A stretch of DNA of 64,000 nucleotides from Candidatus Equimonas faecalis (GTDB lineage Bacteria > Bacteroidota > Bacteroidia > Bacteroidales > Bacteroidaceae), in NCBI GenBank assembly GCA_018066245.1, contig JAGHRT010000017.1, positions 1 through 64,000 of the forward strand, written 5' to 3'. The notes below the pieces were generated by a model. That model was not told where the DNA came from, made no database searches, and was given only the letters and a program-made list of their open reading frames with translations. Positions 57,402-64,000 of this stretch are shown piece after piece (positions within the stretch are counted from its first letter, which is position 1; each line of letters begins with the position of its first letter). The position numbers and the translations under genes were made by a program.

Positions 57402-59420
57402 TTACCAGCACTTTACGCGCTGCTTGGGGGGAAGGTAGAGCTTGTCCTTACGACTGATGTTGAAGGCATCGTACCATGCGTCGATGTGGGGCAGGGTGCC
57501 GTTCACGCGCCAGCGGCCGTTGCTGTGGGGGTCCATGGCGTTGAGCTGGCGGAGCGTCTCTTCAGTAATCTGGCCTGCCCACACGAAGGCGTAGGAGAGG
57601 AAGAAGCGCTGTTCGGGCGTGAGGCCTTCCACGGTCTGGAGGGGTGCCGAGGCGGTGGCGTTGCGGAAGGCTTGGAGGGCCACCGTGAGCCCGCCGTGGT
57701 CGGCCATGTTTTCGCCGAGGGTGAGGCGGCCGTTGGCGTGGAGGCCGGGCAGGACTTCTATCTTGTCGAAGTGGGCGGCGAGTTGGTCGGTGCGCTGCTG
57801 GAACTTCTTGAGGTCCTGTTCGGTCCACCAGTTGTTGAGGTTGCCGTCCTTGTCGTATTGTGAGCCCTGGTCGTCGAATCCGTGGGTCATTTCGTGGCCT
57901 ATCACTACGCCGATGGCACCGTAGTTGGCTGCATCGTCGGCCTCGGCATCGAAGAAGGGGGGCTGGAGTATGCCGGCGGGGAAGCATATTTCGTTGGTGG
58001 TGGGGTTGTAGTAGGCATTGATGGTCTGGGGTGTCATGAACCACTCGTCCTTATCGACAGGCTTTCCCACTTTGGTGCGGGTCTCATAGTCGCTGTGCCA
58101 AAGGGCGGCTCGCTGCATGTTTTCGTAGAAGGAGAGGCTTTCGTCAATCTGGAGGTCGCTGTAGTCCTTCCACTTATCGGGATAGCCAATCTTGACGTAG
58201 AAGGCATCCAGCTTCTCGTGGGCTTTGGCCTTGGTCTCGTCGCTCATCCAGTCCTGCGCGTCGATGCGCTGGCCGAGGGCCGTCTGGAGGTTGCGCACGA
58301 GCTTCATCATGCGTTCCTTACTGCTTTCGGGGAAGTAGCGCTTAACGTAGATTTGTCCTACGGCCTCGCCCAGTACGTTATCGACTGTGGCTACGGCACG
58401 CTTCCAGCGGGGCTTGTCTTTCTGGGTGCCGCTCATGGTGCAGCCGTAGAAGGCGAAGGAGAGGGCGCGGAAATCGTCGCTGAGGTAGTTGGCGGCATCG
58501 TTCACGAGCTTGAACTCGGCGTAGGCCTTGAGTTCGTCGAGCGAACATTCGGCCAGGATTTTCTCTACCTCGTGGATGGGAGCGGGCTGGCCGAGCACGA
58601 CTTCACCGAATGCGGGGAAGGAGTTCTGCATGAAGAACGTGCTCCAGTCGATGCCCGGATATTCCTGTAGGAGTTGGGCGTAGGTCATCTTGTGGTAGTT
58701 GCCCTCGGGGTTGCGCAACTGCACCTTGCTGAAGGTGGGGCCTGCAAGGCGCGTCTCTATGGCCATCATCTGCTCCATCTTGCGGGTGGCTTCTTCCTCG
58801 GAGTTGCCCACGAGTTTCAGCACGCCGGCGGCGTAGTTCTTGAAGTTCGTCCGTACATTCCTGGTTATTTCATCGTCGTTCAGATAGTAGTCGCGGTTGT
58901 TGAGGGTCAGGCCGCTCTGCGCGATTTGCACGATGTTGCGGGTGGCCATCTTCTCGTCGGCTCCTACGCCAATGTTGATGAATGTGGGTACGCCGGCGTG
59001 GAAGAGCTGCGCGGTGATGACCCAGAGTTCCGTCTTGCTCTGTGCGCCACGGATGCGCTCCACCTGAGGCATGATGGGCTGGGCTCCCTCGGCGTTGCGG
59101 CGGGTGGAGTCCATGGCGAGGCGGTAGAGGCTGGCTACTTTCTGCTCCACCGTGCCTTGGGCGGGGCTTTGTGCGGCGAGGCCGAGGATGATGTCGCGCA
59201 GGCGCACTTCGTTGTCATCCTGAAGCTTGTTGAACATACTGTAGCGTGAGTGCTCGGCATCAAGGGGATTGTTTTTCATCCATGTGCCGCCGGCATACTC
59301 GTAGAAGTCATTGCCCGGCTTTTTCGTCAAGTCCATGGCAGACTTGTCGTAAGGTGTGTTCAATTGTGCAAAAGCTGACGAAGCCAATGCCATTGAAAGG
59401 AAGAAAATCTTGAGTTTCAT
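57402..59420 (-). CDS. M13-family (neprilysin-like) metallopeptidase
   Basis: A 672-residue zinc peptidase with a signal peptide (about 1-18, ending SAFAQ). The N-terminal domain starts DLTKKPGNDFYEYAGGTWMK; the catalytic domain has VIGHEMTHGFDDQGSQYDKDG in part (His509, Glu510, His513), NAYYNPTTNEICFPAGIL and GENMADHGG (Glu570, Asp574), the ExxxD ligand motif of the family. It ends in the usual CW (KQRVKCW). M13 enzymes cut short peptides; the signal places it in the periplasm or outside. Confidence 0.93.
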   Translation of the reverse strand: MKLKIFFLSMALASSAFAQLNTPYDKSAMDLTKKPGNDFYEYAGGTWMKNNPLDAEHSRYSMFNKLQDDNEVRLRDIILGLAAQSPAQGTVEQKVASLYRLAMDSTRRNAEGAQPIMPQVERIRGAQSKTELWVITAQLFHAGVPTFINIGVGADEKMATRNIVQIAQSGLTLNNRDYYLNDDEITRNVRTNFKNYAAGVLKLVGNSEEEATRKMEQMMAIETRLAGPTFSKVQLRNPEGNYHKMTYAQLLQEYPGIDWSTFFMQNSFPAFGEVVLGQPAPIHEVEKILAECSLDELKAYAEFKLVNDAANYLSDDFRALSFAFYGCTMSGTQKDKPRWKRAVATVDNVLGEAVGQIYVKRYFPESSKERMMKLVRNLQTALGQRIDAQDWMSDETKAKAHEKLDAFYVKIGYPDKWKDYSDLQIDESLSFYENMQRAALWHSDYETRTKVGKPVDKDEWFMTPQTINAYYNPTTNEICFPAGILQPPFFDAEADDAANYGAIGVVIGHEMTHGFDDQGSQYDKDGNLNNWWTEQDLKKFQQRTDQLAAHFDKIEVLPGLHANGRLTLGENMADHGGLTVALQAFRNATASAPLQTVEGLTPEQRFFLSYAFVWAGQITEETLRQLNAMDPHSNGRWRVNGTLPHIDAWYDAFNISRKDKLYLPPKQRVKCW

Positions 59421-59442
59421 TGTTGTTGTTAGGATTTTGGGG

Positions 59443-59497
59443 AATTAGCAAATTGGGAATTAGCAAATGAGTAAATTAGCAAATTGGCAAATTGGGG
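59443..59497. repeat. AATTAGCAAATTGG simple tandem repeat (about 15-bp unit)
   Basis: Units at 59443-59457, 59458-59472, 59473-59487 and a partial copy to 59497. It lies between the M13 start and the EEP stop. A related sequence is at the end of the OmpH-like gene (14398-14450). Confidence 0.75.
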
Positions 59498-59513
59498 ATT
59501 TTGCTCATTTTGA

Positions 59514-60434
59514 TTACTGCATCTTTACTTTGGCCCACACGGGATAGTGGTCGGAAGGGAGGCGGCGGGCGTGGCGTTCAAAGGAGATTTCGGCGGGTGC
59601 CGTAGTGCTTTTCAGCTGTTCGTCGTCGAGGGCCTCGGAAGACCAATAGCTGTTGGTCATCACGGCGTAGTGCTCCACGGCGAACTGCTTGGTAACAAAC
59701 ACGTGGTCGATGCGGCTGGGCGTGAAGAGGTCGGGGTTGAAGACGTTGAAGGTGCCGTTCTCAGCGAAGCGCTGCCGTGCAATTTCGTATGAATCGAAGA
59801 GGAGGCCGGAGCTGGTAAAGATGGCGTATATCTCGTTGGCCTGGTCCACGTTGAAGTCGCCGGTCAGCACGGCGGGCTTGTTGCCAGCAATCTCCCTGAT
59901 GCGCTGCACCACGAGTTTGGCGGCCTCGCGGCGGGCCACCACGCCGACGTGATCCATGTGGAGATTGAAGTAGAAGAAGCGTTTACCGCTCTTCCTGTCC
60001 TTGAACTCGCCCCACGTGCAAATGCGGCGGCAGGCGGCATCCCATCCCAGCGAGGGCTCCTCGGGCGTCTCGGAAAGCCAGAAATTGCCCTGATGTTTCA
60101 GCGTAAGGCGGTCGGTGCGGTAGAAGATGGCGGAGTGTTCGCCTTTCTTCTTGCCGTCCTCGCGGGCCACGCCGATATAGGCGTAGCCGGGAAGCAGGGC
60201 CAGCATATCCTGCAACTGGTTGATATGCCCCTCCTGAGTGCCGAAGATGTCGGGTTGCTCAAAGTTTATCTGCCCGCAGATGCGGCCGACGCGCTCACTC
60301 CAGCCGTTGCCTTCCCGGGCATCGTTGTTGTGGTTGTTGCGGATGTTGTAGGTGCCAATAAATAACTGCTGTGCGGAGAGCGTCAGGATGGTAATGCTCA
60401 ATGACAGTACAGCAAGTATCCTTCTCTTTCTCAT
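59514..60434 (-). CDS. Endonuclease/exonuclease/phosphatase-family hydrolase, secreted
   Basis: A 306-residue protein with an N-terminal signal (about 1-21, ending LSAQ) and the EEP fold: FIGTYNIRNNHNNDA, PDIFGTQEGH (metal-binding Glu), FFYFNLHMDHVG, VLTGDFNVD (Asp-x-Asn), RIDHVFVT and SDHYPVWAKV (final Asp-His). These enzymes cut phosphodiesters or sugar/lipid phosphates; the substrate is unknown. The ATG overlaps the ABC-F stop (TAATG), so translation is coupled. An in-frame ATG 30 bases upstream would put polar residues before the signal. Confidence 0.88.
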   Translation of the reverse strand: MRKRRILAVLSLSITILTLSAQQLFIGTYNIRNNHNNDAREGNGWSERVGRICGQINFEQPDIFGTQEGHINQLQDMLALLPGYAYIGVAREDGKKKGEHSAIFYRTDRLTLKHQGNFWLSETPEEPSLGWDAACRRICTWGEFKDRKSGKRFFYFNLHMDHVGVVARREAAKLVVQRIREIAGNKPAVLTGDFNVDQANEIYAIFTSSGLLFDSYEIARQRFAENGTFNVFNPDLFTPSRIDHVFVTKQFAVEHYAVMTNSYWSSEALDDEQLKSTTAPAEISFERHARRLPSDHYPVWAKVKMQ

Positions 60435-62338
60435 TATCCTAAGTTTTCTATTGCTTTCTCCCATTCTTCCACGGCGGCTTCGAGCTTGTGCTGCACGGCG
60501 GCATACTCCTCAAACACCTGCGAGGAAGCCTCGCCGCCGGCCATTCGCTCTTCCAGGGTGGCCTTTTCGGCCTCGAATTTGCCGACGAGGGCCTCGGCCT
60601 CTTCCGCTGCACGCTCCAGGCGCTTGCGGGCTTTGGCCAGTTCCTTCTGTTCGGCATAGGACTGTGCGCCTTGGGTTGAGGAAGCCTGCGGTACAGAGGA
60701 AGACTGCGGTTGGGCCATCGTGGGGGCTTGCACGGCTTCCAGCGTCTGCAGGTAGTCGTAGATGCCGCCGAGGTGTTCGCGCACCTTTCCGCCGCCGAAG
60801 GCATAGACCTTATCCACCAGCCCGTCGAGGAACTCGCGGTCGTGGCTGACGATAATGGCTGTGCCGTCGAAGGTGCGTATGGCTTCTTTCAGCACGTCCT
60901 TGGTGCGCATGTCCAGATGGTTGGTGGGTTCGTCGAGGATGAGCAGATTGACGGGCTGAAGGAGGAGCTGTATCATGGCGAGGCGGCTGCGCTCGCCGCC
61001 GCTGAGCACTTTCACTTTCTTGTCGGAGGCTTCGCCGCCGAACATGAAGGCTCCGAGGATGTCGCGTATCTTGAGGCGTATGTCGCCGGTGGCGGCGTGG
61101 TCGATGGTGTCGAACACGGTGAGGCTCTCGTCCAGCAGCTGCGCCTGGTTCTGGGCGTAGTAGCCGATGTGTACGTTATGCCCGATTTTCAGGGAGCCGC
61201 CGTGAGTGATTTCCTGCATGATGCACTTCACGAGGGTACTCTTGCCCTCGCCGTTCCTTCCCACGAAGGCCACCTTCTCGCCACGCTTGATGGTAAGGTT
61301 CACGCGACTGAACACCCGGTGCGCCCCGTAGATCTTTTCCACCTCGTCGCAGATGACGGGGTAGTCGCCGGAGCGCAGGCAGGGCGGAAACTTCAGGTGG
61401 AGCGAGGCGTTGTCCACCTCGTCGATTTCAACGGGTACGATTTTCTCCAACTGCTTGATGCGGCTCTGCACCTGGTTGCTTTTCGTGGGCTTGTAGCGGA
61501 AGCGCTCGATGAAGTCCTTCAGGTCGGCAATCTCCTTCTGCTGGTTTTCCCAGGCCCGCAACTGGCTCTCGCGCCGTTCTGCACGGAGTTGGAGGTATTC
61601 GTCGTAGCGTACCCGGTAGTCTATGATTTTGCCGCAGCTGATTTCCAGGGTGCGGTTGGTTACGTTGTTGATGAAGGCCCGGTCGTGGCTGACCAGCACC
61701 ACTGCTCCGCCCACCTGTGTGAGGTATTGCTCCAGCCAGCGTATGGAATCTATGTCGAGGTGGTTGGTAGGCTCATCGAGAAGGAGCACGTCGGGGCGCA
61801 TCAGCAGGAGCTTGGCCAGTTCGATGCGCATACGCCAGCCGCCGCTAAATTCGCGGGTGGGGCGCGTCAGGTCGGAAGGCAGGAAGCCAAGGCCGGTGAG
61901 GGTCTTGTCGATTTGTGCGCGGTAGTCGGCCCCTCCCATCATCTGGTGGCGTTCCTGCGCCAGGGTGAGCTGCTGGCACAGGTCAAGGTAGGCCTCGCTC
62001 TCGTAGTCGGTGCGTTCGGCCAGTTCCTGCTCCAGCTGGCGGAGGTGTGCCTCGGCTTCGTGGAGGTGGCCGAAAGCCTTTTCAGCCTCCTGCTCCACGG
62101 TAACGTCGTCCGTCAGTACCATCACCTGCGGCAGATAGCCCACGCTGATGCCCTTCTGCACGGCCACCGTGCCGGCCGTGGGTTCCTGCTCTCCGGCCAG
62201 CATTTTGAGCAACGTGCTCTTGCCTGCGCCGTTCTTGCCCACAAGGGCAATGCGGTCGCGCGGATTGACGACAAACTGCGCCCCGCTGAACAGCGGGCGT
62301 GCGGCAAACTCTATGGAAAGGTTTTCTACGCTAATCAT
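60434..62338 (-). CDS. ABC-F family ATPase
   Basis: A 634-residue protein with two ABC ATPase domains and no membrane segments. First Walker A VGKNGAGKST (33-42) and signature FSGGWRMRIELAK; second Walker A VGRNGEGKST and signature LSGGERSRLAM, each with LLLDEPTNHLD or LILDEPTNHLD. The linker between domains (about 240-310) is basic and helical, and a coiled-coil C-terminal extension (about 560-634) resembles Uup-type members. ABC-F proteins act on ribosomes during translation; antibiotic-protection members exist, but nothing marks this one as such. Confidence 0.93.
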   Translation of the reverse strand: MISVENLSIEFAARPLFSGAQFVVNPRDRIALVGKNGAGKSTLLKMLAGEQEPTAGTVAVQKGISVGYLPQVMVLTDDVTVEQEAEKAFGHLHEAEAHLRQLEQELAERTDYESEAYLDLCQQLTLAQERHQMMGGADYRAQIDKTLTGLGFLPSDLTRPTREFSGGWRMRIELAKLLLMRPDVLLLDEPTNHLDIDSIRWLEQYLTQVGGAVVLVSHDRAFINNVTNRTLEISCGKIIDYRVRYDEYLQLRAERRESQLRAWENQQKEIADLKDFIERFRYKPTKSNQVQSRIKQLEKIVPVEIDEVDNASLHLKFPPCLRSGDYPVICDEVEKIYGAHRVFSRVNLTIKRGEKVAFVGRNGEGKSTLVKCIMQEITHGGSLKIGHNVHIGYYAQNQAQLLDESLTVFDTIDHAATGDIRLKIRDILGAFMFGGEASDKKVKVLSGGERSRLAMIQLLLQPVNLLILDEPTNHLDMRTKDVLKEAIRTFDGTAIIVSHDREFLDGLVDKVYAFGGGKVREHLGGIYDYLQTLEAVQAPTMAQPQSSSVPQASSTQGAQSYAEQKELAKARKRLERAAEEAEALVGKFEAEKATLEERMAGGEASSQVFEEYAAVQHKLEAAVEEWEKAIENLG

Positions 62339-62340
62339 TA

Positions 62341-62476
62341 CTGTTAATGTATAATGTAAAATGTAGAATGTAGAATGTGAAGGCGAAGGGTACGAGCGTC
62401 TTTACTGCCGCCTTTATTGGTGTTAGACATCAAGCGTTCTCCATTATACATCATACATTTCCCATTCTCCATTCAT
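62341..62476. repeat. Facing AATGTATAATG-type repeats upstream of the ABC-F gene
   Basis: AATGTATAATGTAAAATG and TAGAATG copies (62345-62378) face ATTATACATCATACATTT and CCATTCTCCATTC copies (62441-62474) on the other strand. They are partly complementary, so the intervening 60 bp could form a long imperfect hairpin. The sequence type also occurs at 15320-15357. Confidence 0.6.
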
Positions 62477-62491
62477 GGACGGGCGCTGGGG

Positions 62492-63112
62492 CTAATACTC
62501 CTCCACGATGACGGTTTTGGCCTGCGGCGTGGCTCCGAGGGCCTGTCCGAGACCTTGCACTATGTCATCCTTGCGGTCGATGGTGGCCTTGCGGAACTTA
62601 CCCGTCATGCGGGCCAGCTTGGTGCCGTTTTTGGAGAGGGCTTCCTTGTCGGTAATCCACTCTTCGGCCCGGAACGTGGCAATGTCCTCGGCCCGCTCGG
62701 TGAGCTCATAGACGTAGCGCAGGTTGCGGAGCGTGAGCATGAGTTGCCCGTCCTTGGCTTCGCACACCACCTGATAGTAGAACTGGCAGAAGTCGCTGCG
62801 CATGGGTTTGCGAAGGAACCACAGCGTTTCCTGAATGGAGGCGGCCAGGACCCCGGCGTCGGGCGAAATCTCGGTGATGCGGGCCTGATTGCCATGTTCG
62901 GGGCCTTCCACCAGCTGGCTCTGCACGTAGGATTGGGCGAGGGCGAGGATGTCGGCAGCCGGCTTGCCCGGCACGGTATAGGTTTTTTGGAAGATGACCT
63001 GACCGTCCACTTCGGGCACGGCACCGGCCAGATACTTTTTTTCAACGGGCTTGGCGGCCGTCAGGGCCAGCGTGGTGGCAAGAGCCACAAGCAGGAGGGT
63101 GAGTTTTCTCAT
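62492..63112 (-). CDS. DUF4468-type secreted protein
   Basis: A 206-residue protein with a signal peptide (about 1-20, ending LTAAK). It shows the DUF4468 layout of Bacteroidales: VIFQKTYTVPGKPAADILAL (about 39-58), a central strand set (FCQFYYQVVCEAKDGQLMLT) and LRNLRYVYE followed by an acidic segment (WITDKEALSKNG). A TBP-like fold is described for the family; its function is unknown. The promoter at 63180-63211 is partly built from the 84-bp tandem repeat upstream. Confidence 0.8.
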   Translation of the reverse strand: MRKLTLLLVALATTLALTAAKPVEKKYLAGAVPEVDGQVIFQKTYTVPGKPAADILALAQSYVQSQLVEGPEHGNQARITEISPDAGVLAASIQETLWFLRKPMRSDFCQFYYQVVCEAKDGQLMLTLRNLRYVYELTERAEDIATFRAEEWITDKEALSKNGTKLARMTGKFRKATIDRKDDIVQGLGQALGATPQAKTVIVEEY

Positions 63113-63179
63113 AGAGCTGTGTATGATTGGGCACTCCTTATCTATATATATAGGAGCGCGTGGTTGGCATTTTGAGGTG

Positions 63180-63211
63180 CAAAGTTACGAATAAGCGAGG
63201 GAAAAGCCAAA
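63180..63211 (-). promoter_or_regulatory. Promoter of the DUF4468 gene, within an 84-bp repeat
   Basis: On the minus strand TTTG (63208-63211), 20 bp, TAACTTTG (63180-63187), about 70 bp upstream of the ATG. The -33 box and spacer are part of repeat unit 1. Confidence 0.6.
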
Positions 63212-63375
63212 TGAGCGCAGCGAAATTTGAGCATTTCCGAGCGGAAGTATCTTGGAGCGCAGCTCAGAGTACGAATAAGCGAGGGAAAAGCAAAGGAGAG
63301 CGAAGCTTTTCTTTGCTTTTCCGAGCTAAAGTGGCTTGGAACTCAGTTCAGAGTACGAATAGGCGAGGGCTTGTT
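63187..63375. repeat. 84-bp tandem repeat (two full units and a partial third)
   Basis: Units begin with TACGAATAAGCGAGGGAAAA at about 63187 and 63271; a third begins at about 63355 (TACGAATAGGCGAGGG). Unit ends share TTCCGAGC...TTGGA(G/A)C(G/T)CAG and CAGAGTACGAATA. The plus strand is open as 28-residue repeats (NKRGKS...AAQST), but there is no plausible gene start or ribosome binding site, so I regard it as non-coding. Confidence 0.8.
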
Positions 63376-63411
63376 GTGGCGTGGCAGGGCTTCGGACGAT
63401 TGCTTCTTGGC

Positions 63412-64000
63412 CTATGACTTTGTGATGAGGGCTTGATAGAGGCGGAACAGTGCGGCCACGCAGTCGCTTTCGGCGAACAGGGGGCCGGGCTTGAAGCCAT
63501 AGGCTTGCATCACGGCTCGGTCGTTTTGCTGGTGGGCCTGTCGGAGTTCGGGCGGCATGGCCACTTCGTCGTAGAGGTCGGCGAGGCTGCTGGTGGGGTA
63601 GAGTGCGCGTGCGTCGAGTATGGCTTGTGCTGTCTGTTCTATCTTGGCTCGTTGCTCTTCGGAGGGGCTGGGCCACGGGAAGTTGTTATAGACAATGTCT
63701 TTGCTGTAGCGATAATCGCTTTTCAGCCGTCCGCAAACGGCTCTCATCCATGCCATGTGAACGTTGGAGGTGAGTACGCCGAAGTGGTAGAGGGTGGCGG
63801 AGGGGATGATGAGCGTGGAGTCGCTGGCCACTACGTCTTGCCCCATGAAAGCAAGCGGAATGTATCTGCGGTTTTCGGAAGAGTGCCGAGGAACAATAAT
63901 GAAAGGTTGGCCAAGAGGCTGAGTAATTTGCGCAAAAAGGGTTGGCGTGTCGGCCATCTTGCGTGTACTGGCGGCTTTGCTATCAGCTCGCATTTTGCGA
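63412..64000 (-). CDS. MmeI-like DNA methyltransferase, C-terminal part, cut by window edge
   Basis: The 196 visible codons end at 63412 and run off the right edge without a start. They match the C-terminal target-recognition and tail part of class I adenine methyltransferases of the MmeI/type IIG-IIL kind: PFIIVPRHSSENRRYIPLAF, ATLYHFGVLTSNVHMAWMR, VCGRLKSDYRYSKDIVYNNF and PWPSPSEEQRAKIE, then a helical tail (ALYPTSSLADLYDEVAMPPEL). MmeI-type proteins combine nuclease, methyltransferase and target recognition in one chain; whether a nuclease domain is present here cannot be seen. The last codons lie next to the 84-bp repeat. Confidence 0.85.
   Translation of the reverse strand, partial: RKMRADSKAASTRKMADTPTLFAQITQPLGQPFIIVPRHSSENRRYIPLAFMGQDVVASDSTLIIPSATLYHFGVLTSNVHMAWMRAVCGRLKSDYRYSKDIVYNNFPWPSPSEEQRAKIEQTAQAILDARALYPTSSLADLYDEVAMPPELRQAHQQNDRAVMQAYGFKPGPLFAESDCVAALFRLYQALITKS

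Noticed and set aside
63160-63417. 85-codon plus-strand frame made of 28-residue repeats
   Set aside because: It follows the 84-bp tandem repeat, starts with GTG or ATG without a ribosome binding site, and overlaps the methyltransferase end. More likely non-coding repeat DNA.

Overview
The window looks like a chromosome segment of a Bacteroidota (Bacteroidales) bacterium, most probably a GC-rich member of the Prevotellaceae. The grounds are: promoters of the Bacteroides type (TTG, about 20 bp, TAnnTTTG) in front of many genes; a long pyrophosphate-dependent phosphofructokinase; an OmpH-MurI pair; the TPR / DUF4292 / EnvC-like group; an Oar-like TonB receptor; fimbrillin/FISUMP lipoprotein architecture; and secreted enzymes ending in a shared short tail (DLQGR ... 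GKKVL[KR]) that resembles type IX secretion sorting signals. No rRNA, tRNA, transposase, integrase or CRISPR array was seen.

Layout. 1-1.0 kb: two unrecognised genes on the minus strand, lower in GC. 1.2-3.2 kb: a minus-strand operon of an SPFH/band-7 membrane protein, an 18-codon hydrophobic micro-ORF, a four-helix membrane protein and a ribbon-helix-helix DNA-binding protein. 3.6-10.5 kb (plus): GH3 lipoprotein glycosidase, then sbcD-sbcC. 10.7-12.1 kb (minus): a fused cytidylyltransferase-reductase of the CDP-ribitol (Bcs1) type. 12.3-20.1 kb (plus): DASS transporter, OmpH-like chaperone, glutamate racemase, GH29 fucosidase and a large secreted partner. 20.2-29.8 kb (minus): TPR protein, S41 protease, dCMP deaminase, M3 peptidase, SmpB, DMP19-like protein, GH25 lysozyme and Pfp, several joined by ATGA overlaps. 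30.1-45.7 kb (minus): Oar-like receptor, ribosomal proteins bL9/bS18/bS6, ECF sigma factor with a membrane partner, Dtd, PyrF, RF1, a secreted endonuclease I, EnvC-like protein, DUF4292 lipoprotein, TPR protein and dGTPase. 46.2-49.1 kb (plus): dUTPase, flippase, GT2. 49.4-57.0 kb: C10 protease (minus), M60 protease (plus), a fimbrillin/FISUMP lipoprotein with a small leader-like gene (minus). 57.4-64 kb (minus): M13 peptidase, EEP hydrolase, ABC-F ATPase, DUF4468 protein, and the C-terminal part of an MmeI-like methyltransferase cut by the window edge.

The most unusual feature is a family of tandem arrays with a 21- or 22-bp unit. At least ten arrays (about 44 units) lie between 23.9 and 51.9 kb, nearly all between genes, and all read in the same direction on the plus strand whatever the direction of the flanking genes. 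Two core types occur (TGTATAGGGTAG, period 22; TCGGCGGAGTAG, period 21). One 21-bp array lies inside the dCMP deaminase gene, where it is translated in frame as repeats of NYSADRK. One array ends exactly at the stop codon of the endonuclease gene, and oppositely oriented core pairs form terminator-like hairpins. Other simple repeats supply the last codons and stop of at least two genes.
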